From Phoronis australis (lineage: Eukaryota > Phoronida > Phoronidae), in assembly GCA_002633005.1 (NCBI GenBank), contig NMRA01000226.1, forward strand, positions 165,780 through 229,779: a stretch of 64,000 nucleotides of DNA, read 5' to 3'. The notes under the pieces were generated by a model, which worked only from the letters and a program-made list of their open reading frames with translations, was not told where the DNA came from and did no database searches. Below are positions 57,360 to 64,000 of the stretch, in pieces (position 1 is the first letter of the stretch; each line of letters starts with the position of its first letter). A program made the translations under genes and the position numbers.

Positions 57360-57489
57360 GGATATCGTGATTCAGCCAAAGCCCACTGTGTACACAAATA
57401 AATGGATTTATTACATGGTTCAGTACGGAATGGTCCAGTCACGGGCAAAGGCGCGGCTCGTCCATGAAGCAACAACAAACATTGCTACT
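57360..57489 (+). CDS. Possible internal exon, unknown gene
   Basis: Fits phase 2 after the exon at 57116-57237 (acceptor TGTCGAAG|G, weak) and ends at a clean GCTACT|GTAAGT donor in phase 0. Encodes DIVIQPKPTVYTNKWIYYMV followed by a basic stretch. It does not join in frame to the gene at 58266, so it would belong to another transcript or need an unseen exon. Confidence 0.3.
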
Positions 57490-58265
57490 GTAAGTACAGC
57501 CTACGGTAGAGAAACTCGAACACCGTTTTGCACGACTGGCGTATTGGTTATAGGATTCCTTATTTGGCACCCAACCTTGATTTAAGTTGGATTTCAGGGA
57601 TTCAACTCACGAGTTCTCACTAGGTTTAAAATTTAACGCGTTAAGACCATAGAAACACTGTCAGTGGCAATGATCAGCAAAGTCCCGAAGTGAAGACCGT
57701 TGTGCTCTGTGTTCTTGGTTATTTCTGTGGATGATTAGATCATAGTCATGCAATAATTTCGGTAAAAATGGCATGGTGCATACTGGCTGAAAAGTGGAAT
57801 ACAACCAAACAGCACTCCGTACATGAATGGCATTTACGTGTAATACAAAACCGACTCGGGGCTCAAAAGTGGAGTGCGGGGATCAAAATTTCAGCGTTCT
57901 GGCCCCACGCTCAAAAAGCCTGGTGAAAACCCAGCCGCATTTCAAGGCTTCTCATGTACCTTGGGAACAACTGAAGTTGAGATCTCGACATGAGTAGGCC
58001 AATTTGCCAGTTAATTTGCATTTCAATGTTTTTAAACAAACACGCTAGGCCGAAATTGTTGCAGTTATAATTTTATGTTGTTACTAACGCTCAATCCACT
58101 GTTGCCTTGTTAGGTCAACTATTACGTTGGGCCTACTAGCCTAGTATCCGAAAAATTATAATTTGATCTGCTAGCCCACGCCCTCTGTCTTTAAAATACA
58201 AATTCTCAATTAGACTCAACGTCACAAAACTGGTCTCGTTTTGTTCCTCACAAAAATAAAAAATC
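57490..58265. other. Upstream of the small membrane protein gene
   Basis: No coding exon supported. A TTTAAAATA stretch at about 58190-58198 could serve as a weak TATA element for the gene at 58266. Confidence 0.3.
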
Positions 58266-58321
58266 ATGTCTAGAATGGAGAAGTCAACATTTCGTTGGGA
58301 TTATTACGCGGGTCACGGCGG
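58266..58321 (+). CDS. Small membrane protein exon 1
   Basis: Starts at ATG in AAATCATGT; 18 codons plus 2 nt; donor GGCGG|GTAAGT is strong. The exon is short, so its support comes mainly from the donor and the phase match with exon 2. Confidence 0.5.
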
Positions 58322-61300
58322 GTAAGTTTCAACTGCCGAAGTCAGTGTTGAGGGAATTGCGATTGCAGTTCAAGCAAAGAACGTGATGGCGTTGGTTTTT
58401 AAGAGCAAATACGCGCCACGTAACGGCTTTTGCTATTTTTTCAGTCACCACACTTTAGTTTTGCATGACTAAACTTACATCCAATCTTTCAAGTATTCCA
58501 CAAACAAAATAGTGCATGCAAACATTAAAATTGTGTGCGTATGGTAACGACACCCGAGTCTTAAATTCTGTGAGACATTTTGGATCTCTGCAGCAAGCTA
58601 ATACAACTAAGTAGTCCATAGAAAATTGGGGGACCAACAAGTCATAGGCATACATCAGTCTAGGTATTGCGCCCCCCGCTGTCAGGATGGAGAAGCGGGG
58701 AGACAATTTGTGCTTCACATCATGTTATCGGGACCTGCAACAAATTCAACCCGCATTGCCACATAGTAGTTCAGTTTTTAAGTGCATGACGCCCTTTTAT
58801 TGTTACGTCTTCTGTTTTATACGTATTCTTGAGGACTACCTGGTAGATAAGCATCATTGCTTTAAAAGGTGTATCTCGTTAACTTTTATCCTCAATAAAT
58901 GTTGTTTACACGCAACTGTCACCGATTTTGTAATCTGCTTTATCTTTATCCCCACTTCTTTGCTAATCCGAAGAGACCTGGACTACTTACAGTGGCTATA
59001 AATTCGCATTCCGTCAAATAAACCAAATTTTGATTTAGACCAACTATACAGCTGATTTCAACTTTTTCCCTACTTAAACGAGAAGTGATTTCTGGCCTTG
59101 CAAAGATATGGCAGTTCTGTATTGCTGGAGAGCGGCGAATTAAGTGACACGCCGTGATAAGTCATTGGGTAAAGCATCATGGTCTCGAGCAATGGTGATC
59201 TTTCAGTTCTCTTCAAACCCATAAATCACGCTTATTTTTGCTTAAAGAAAACTTGAGACCAACTTCATAAGGTTAAATGTACGTAGACTGAATCAAACGT
59301 TGTTTGTCGTGATGGAAAGCGGGTTTATATAGGCTTTGAATAAGCAGGGCACACAAAGTGAAGTACTGACGCAGAATTTAATCCAGTAACAACGTTTCTC
59401 GTAGCATCCAACTCGTCCCGAAACAACCCTTAATAATTTTCTAGTTTTTAAATAAGATTTCAGGATCGAGACTTTCAATAAAGTTTTTCAACTTATAGTG
59501 GTTATTCTTATTATCGGAAAGGTGGAGGAGGACAAACCTACTTGCCATCGCTTCTTACGCCTGCAACGGGATAATTATGTCCATCGCGTGTTGTAAGAAT
59601 TGGAAATTTATCTTTCGGGTATTGATTTTAGGATTGAACCCTTAAGATAATTTACTTTTTCTCGTCTGCCAACTGTGTTCAACAAGCATTTGTTTTTCAC
59701 TTTATGCTAATGATATGTTAAGTAACCACGGTAGAAATACTGTTTTGGTAGCTAACAAATTTCCAAATGACTATAATAAATCCTATTCATATTTTCGTTT
59801 TCATATTTTTAACAGAGAGGTTTTCTTGTCATTCAAGAGGTTGAAACCGTGACTCATGTAACCTCTGGGTACCACAGAGACAACTGAAGACACGGATGAA
59901 CTTAATTATTTTTTATAATTGAATGATCACCGCAATAATGTGACTACTATATTTGCTGAAGGCCAGAGGGCGTTGGGACAAATCTGCGTAAATTAAATGT
60001 AAATAACTCCATTTTGAAGTCATTTAACAAGTTTTTACAACTGAATTTAAATGCTGCAACGTCAGTCATTAACTCAGTCACGTCAAGAGTCAGAGTTGAA
60101 TATCATAGCACTTGTTAGCACCAAAGACTGGTACAACACATGCACAGACCATATTCACCGACAGGGTCCTTCTCTTCATAAAGGCAAGCATCTGATCTTA
60201 TGGCTGCAAATGACGCTTGGGGCACGGTTTTCCTCGTCATCAGCTGCACGTGCGCAGGTGCATTGGTGATTTTCGTCATTGTGCTGTGTTTTGGAAAACC
60301 AGAAAAACTGAGTGAATTGAAAAGGAAATTGCGAGATGCTTATCGGGACAGGTAAGACGAAACTAGTTGTTATGAAACTGTCCGGCTGTAACATGTTTTC
60401 AACTAATACGCCAAGAATATTTGCCCAACTTTCAAATTTTTATGTGTTTCAAAGTCTGCGTTGCTGCAATGGCACATTCCGTGCTAAGGAGAAAATTTCT
60501 GTTGAAAATTTGACCAAATAATGTTCCACTGTAGCGTATTCATCTGTGTCTGAAACGGTAATACGCAACGTTTCCAAATATACTTCTGGAGCCTAGAAAA
60601 ATGATCAAACTTCGCTACTTTCGGAACATCACATCTCAGAAATGGCTGACTGGATTCAAATGAAACGTCCAGGCACTAGGATTTATGCAGTGGTCATTTT
60701 TTGTTAGGAATTGCGTTTAAAATGTTCCGCTTTTGCATGAGAGGCTATCGAAAGATAGGAATTTTATGATTTTTTAGTTTCATTAAACAAAATCGAAGTG
60801 ATTATTTTGACAACTGTAACAGCGTTTTTAGGAATTTGATATCAAACGAAATTTGGTCATGCTATTGATATCCATGTTGGGAACGAAAGTGCCTTTCTTT
60901 TTGCTAAATTTTACTAAAAAGTCATGAAGTCATGGTCAAGTGACCAAAGTGGTTGCAGCGTGGTATAAAGTCACGGCAAAATCAAATTTTACAAAATTCT
61001 ACTTTCTGATATATGTAGAGATTCACTGAGTTAAATTCTATCATTTGGCAGATATTTTGCTAAATGGTCGAATTAATTTCGCTCGTCGTTTTGCACTCGT
61101 CGTTTTACGTTCGTCGTCTTACAAGCGTGATAGACAAACGTAATTTACGAGCGTAATTCTAAGGGAATATAACCTTTTCCGAGCTCTCATGACCTAATCT
61201 TTCGTTTCCGGGAATACGATTACTCTCGTAAAACACAGGCCTGAAAAGTGTTTTTACGTCTTTCAAAAGCCTAATTTACGGGCAATACTGTTCTCCCAGC

Positions 61301-61894
61301 AGCAACAAAGCGCACGCGGACAGTAAATGTTCAGCTAGACGCATCAAATAGCAGAAAGCTAAACGCAAAGTTTTCATTCTTGCGTGGAACTAAGACGTAA
61401 GACAAGGGTCATTTCACTGTCCACTTACCTTTGCAGGTGGGTATCCGACATCGGCCTCCATATATCTATGTGCCTCTATCTTGCCCTATCATTTGGGGCA
61501 AGTGACCAGCACGAGTTTTAGTCTGCGCCATATATGCCTTACTCGCCAAAACTTATTTAGTGAAGAGAGAACAGGGCACTGACGTTGCAATATTCGTGTC
61601 TGTATTTTCAGCTTTAGAAGAGATAGAAATACCATACATGCCTCGAACAATTACGAGCAGAGCGAACTGATCAATCCCCACTGTCACGATTTACAAGGTG
61701 CGATATTAAGTACTGCAAACTCTAGAGTATTGTGCAGCGAAGCTCGTGCACCTATTGACACCGAGACGTTCTCAAAAAAGGTCGTCGACACTCACGCCAA
61801 CCCAGGCTCATCAGAACCAGCATCCAAGTCGGGATCACGGACATGCACAGAAGCAAAGTGGCATATGTTTCAAGATGTTGTCATCCACGTTTAG
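58266..61894 (+). CDS. Putative small single-pass membrane protein (3 exons)
   Basis: Joining 58266-58321, 60184-60351 and 61612-61894 gives 507 nt, or 168 residues plus stop, with all junctions in phase 2. The N-terminus is MSRMEKSTFRWDYYAGHGG. A hydrophobic span (about residues 33-56, VFLVISCTCAGALVIFVIVL) is followed by a strongly basic region (KLSELKRKLRDAYRD), which by the positive-inside rule places the C-terminus in the cytosol. No signal peptide precedes the span. The C-terminal 93 residues are polar, with one tyrosine (NYEQSEL). I do not recognise the family. Translation could instead start at Met25 in exon 2. Expression data would settle it. Confidence 0.55.
58322..60183 (+). other. 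Intron of the small membrane protein gene
   Basis: No recognised element. An open frame at 58687-59001 has no motif. Confidence 0.4.
60184..60351 (+). CDS. Small membrane protein exon 2: transmembrane segment
   Basis: Acceptor CTTCTCTTCATAAAG, donor GACAG|GTAAGA. It holds an in-frame ATG at 60200 and encodes the entire hydrophobic span and the basic inner flank. This is the best-supported exon of the gene. Confidence 0.65.
60352..61611 (+). other. Intron of the small membrane protein gene
   Basis: Contains a run of CGTCGTTTTACG-type motifs at about 61080-61150. No gene or repeat element named. Confidence 0.4.
61612..61894 (+). CDS. Small membrane protein exon 3: cytoplasmic tail and stop
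   Basis: Acceptor CTGTATTTTCAG. The frame stays open for 93 codons and ends at TAG 61892-61894. Composition is polar with Ser, Thr, Glu and Lys, unlike the surrounding AT-rich DNA. Confidence 0.55.
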
Positions 61895-62747
61895 ACTAAT
61901 TTCTCAGTCCGTCAATTGTCCATTCTTTATGAATGAAAGGAGAAAAGTGTACCATTATATGAATGACACCATTACGTCACATCTGACAGTGATATACCTA
62001 CATGTACATAAGATACTGGAAGTGGAAGTGCTTCTTAAAAGTACTCTTTCCAATGCGTTTTGTTTAAACTTGCTGAAAAATAATCTTGAATGCAAATCGA
62101 ATTGCCGAAACACGTTCCCAGGCAATTTTCTTTCAACATTGAGTTTTTCAAAATAATTAGTTCGCGGCATCAAACCATGTTACCCTGTCCAAAACGACTT
62201 TCTAGTTTCCAGTCATATTTACGCTTCCTAATCACCAGTATTGATGTTATCCATTCGTCACTGAAATTGGTTACCATAAATCGCCTAGTTCTCGAATTTC
62301 AATTCTGACCTTTCCCGACTTGACCTGAATGTTTTTGTGTCTGATCTGGAGAAATAATGATCTTAAGTTCCCCCCGAGCCCACACTCGCCATTTCTAAAC
62401 TGAGGGAGGAATAGATGAGATCACTTTTATTACCATCTGTGGCCTTAATCAAAGGTTGTTCAAGTTTGGCAGAAACGGCACGGATTTCAATGCCGGTTTA
62501 TGTGGATATATACGAGTGTTCCGTCGAAGTCAAAGTTAAATGGGAAGGCAACCTTTTTTCGTGTCATTTTTAGTAAAAATAGGTTCGTTGATTATCCCGG
62601 ACATATGGTTCAGTTACTACGGCTTCCTGTAATTACATTAAGTAGTCGTGCACTTCTCCGGAAGTGACGTTTAGGGGATTAAGATTTTCCCGCCATTTCG
62701 TTTCTATGCGTTCGAGTTACTGTGAGGATCTGTTCTACTGTTATTTT
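61895..62747. other. 3' flank of the small membrane protein gene
   Basis: No AATAAA seen nearby and no other feature recognised. Confidence 0.4.
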
Positions 62748-63041
62748 CAGTGGCGGATCTACGGGGGGGGGGGTTCAGAGGGTTTAAACCCCCCCTTGGG
62801 TCAGGAGCCAAAAATAAAAAAAAGTCTCCAGCAAAACAAAAATGGCACCGCTAGCGTGTGTAAACCCCAAGTAAACCAACTTGGAAAAAATTGAGGGGGG
62901 GTTCACTCTAAAAATATAATTTTTTGCATTGTGAATTGCCGAGGTTCGTGGCTCGTCGGCAAAACGCGCGAAGATCAATGGTGCACGCGCTTTCGTCGAC
63001 ACTTCTGAAGTACCCAAGCATTTTAGATGGATCCACCGTTG
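62748..63041. mobile_element. MITE, ~294 bp, CAGTGGCGGATCTAC ends
   Basis: Left end CAGTGGCGGATCTACGGGGG; right end GATGGATCCACCGTTG, an imperfect inverted copy. Poly-G and poly-C blocks follow the left end. No transposase; non-autonomous. A clear target-site duplication was not found. Confidence 0.55.
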
Positions 63042-63232
63042 AAAGAGCAGCTCTATAGCTGATTTCTTTAGGTAACTAGCTTCTTTACTCTAAGATATGT
63101 TTTGATTTGATTAGGGGTAATACTGTGGTGGCGCAACCCTGATATTCAGGCGAATTGACGTGCAACGTTTTTACCTCATCTGTCATGCCGTGTCATTCTA
63201 TTACACTCCACACGTTTGTAACTGATGTATAG

Positions 63233-63290
63233 CAGTGGCGGATCTACGTTTTCAGTAAGGGGGGCTTAGGATTCCNGCATCCTGGTACGT
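63233..63290. mobile_element. Single CAGTGGCGGATCTAC terminus
   Basis: Same left end as the element at 62748, followed by AAGGGGGGC. No partner end is visible in the last 700 bp, so the copy is truncated or extends beyond the window. Confidence 0.4.
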
Positions 63291-63299
63291 TTCTGGCAC

Positions 63300-64000
63300 T
63301 TAACATGTCCCTGGAGTTTTTCTTAAGATAATTAAAAGCCCTTCTCGATTTCGTCACATGAACTTGGCTCATAAGTTTCGTGAAACCATATTTGTGCACA
63401 TCTGGGTATGAGTCACACCACCAGCAAAATTTTTGTTGGAACATCTGCTTACACGCACCTTTTTAGCATACGAAAAAGTGTGATGTGTATACAGGAGTTT
63501 AGACAACTACCAAATATTCAAGAGCATAAGGAGCACCGACGGGGCGTAAAAACTTGAATATCAGATGATCGCAACAGCCTCAAGCTGTTTAAGAACGAAG
63601 ACCTGTACTGTCAGTCCGGAAATAATCATATGCTCTGTCTCGTTACGAGAAAAACTGGCGAACGATGGTGCTCTCAGCTCATAGTCTATTATTAGAAGCG
63701 ACAACAACAATTAAGTATCACTTTATTAAGCTGAATCACGTTGACAACAATTGAAAAACGTCAAATGTATCAGGAAACAAATCATCTGAAAACAGTTTCA
63801 CGAAACCAAAACACTCTGCCGGCCTACACCGTGGTGAAAAGATACACAGGAGCAGTTCGCAAAGGGACCAGATGTACACTGAGAGTACACAAAAATTCTG
63901 GCCTGGTCCGTCACGAGACCAAAAGTACACCTGTGGTTGTTATCTCTATAAAATAGTCGATTCGATCTGTCGCGGGACCAAACAGTACTGGCTGAGATAA
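63300..64000. other. Right edge, nothing recognised
   Basis: Overlapping short frames on both strands at 63736-63956 have no motifs or splice support. Confidence 0.4.

Noticed and set aside
1-64000. CRISPR array, operon or prophage
   Set aside because: No direct repeats with unique spacers and no bacterial gene organisation; the window is clearly eukaryotic.

Overview
The window is eukaryotic: a split gene with GT-AG introns spans about 36 kb, introns are long and repeat-rich, and no bacterial gene layout is seen. Base composition looks AT-rich by eye. A gp130-type cytokine receptor with diverged motifs, a Penelope-like remnant, gag and protease fragments and 'CAGTGGCGGAT' MITE-like elements together suggest an invertebrate deuterostome (cephalochordate, hemichordate or echinoderm). 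That placement is inference; nothing read here fixes the species.

Main gene (plus strand, 14929-51093). I assembled 15 coding exons by hand from splice signals. Every intron phase agrees and the reading frame runs to one stop, giving about 913 residues. The protein reads as signal peptide, Ig domain, a two-domain cytokine-binding module (CX9CXW present, WSXWS degenerate), three more fibronectin III domains, one transmembrane helix and a tail of about 231 residues with several YxxPhi tyrosines. This is the layout of the gp130/IL6ST branch of class I cytokine receptors. Matching landmarks are VKPNP at the start of the third domain and NYTIFY in the last one.

Second gene (plus strand, 58266-61894). 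Three exons with matching phases encode about 168 residues: a small single-pass membrane protein that I do not recognise. Two possible exons at 57.1-57.5 kb lie just upstream and may belong to another gene.

Flanking blocks. About 4 kb at the left edge (1-4010) is repeated in the same orientation at 52757-57100, on either side of the receptor gene. Each block carries a minus-strand coding exon with a conserved donor. The left block has two tandem copies separated by an assembly gap; the right copy is broken and has a MITE/tRNA-SINE insertion nearby.

Mobile DNA. At 6.4-7.5 kb lies a fold-back element with nearly identical arms and a nested smaller MITE, related to one at 11.3 kb. At 8.25-10.2 kb are retroelement fragments: a gag-like start and a CCHC knuckle on the minus strand, with an aspartic protease on the plus strand between them. 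At 39.8-40.45 kb is a decayed Penelope-type GIY-YIG end on the minus strand. Composite repeats built on 'CTAGTGGC' fill parts of three receptor introns, and a roughly 510-bp dispersed repeat occurs at 5.3, 27 and 28 kb. Everything here was read by eye without alignment tools; boundaries of repeats are approximate.
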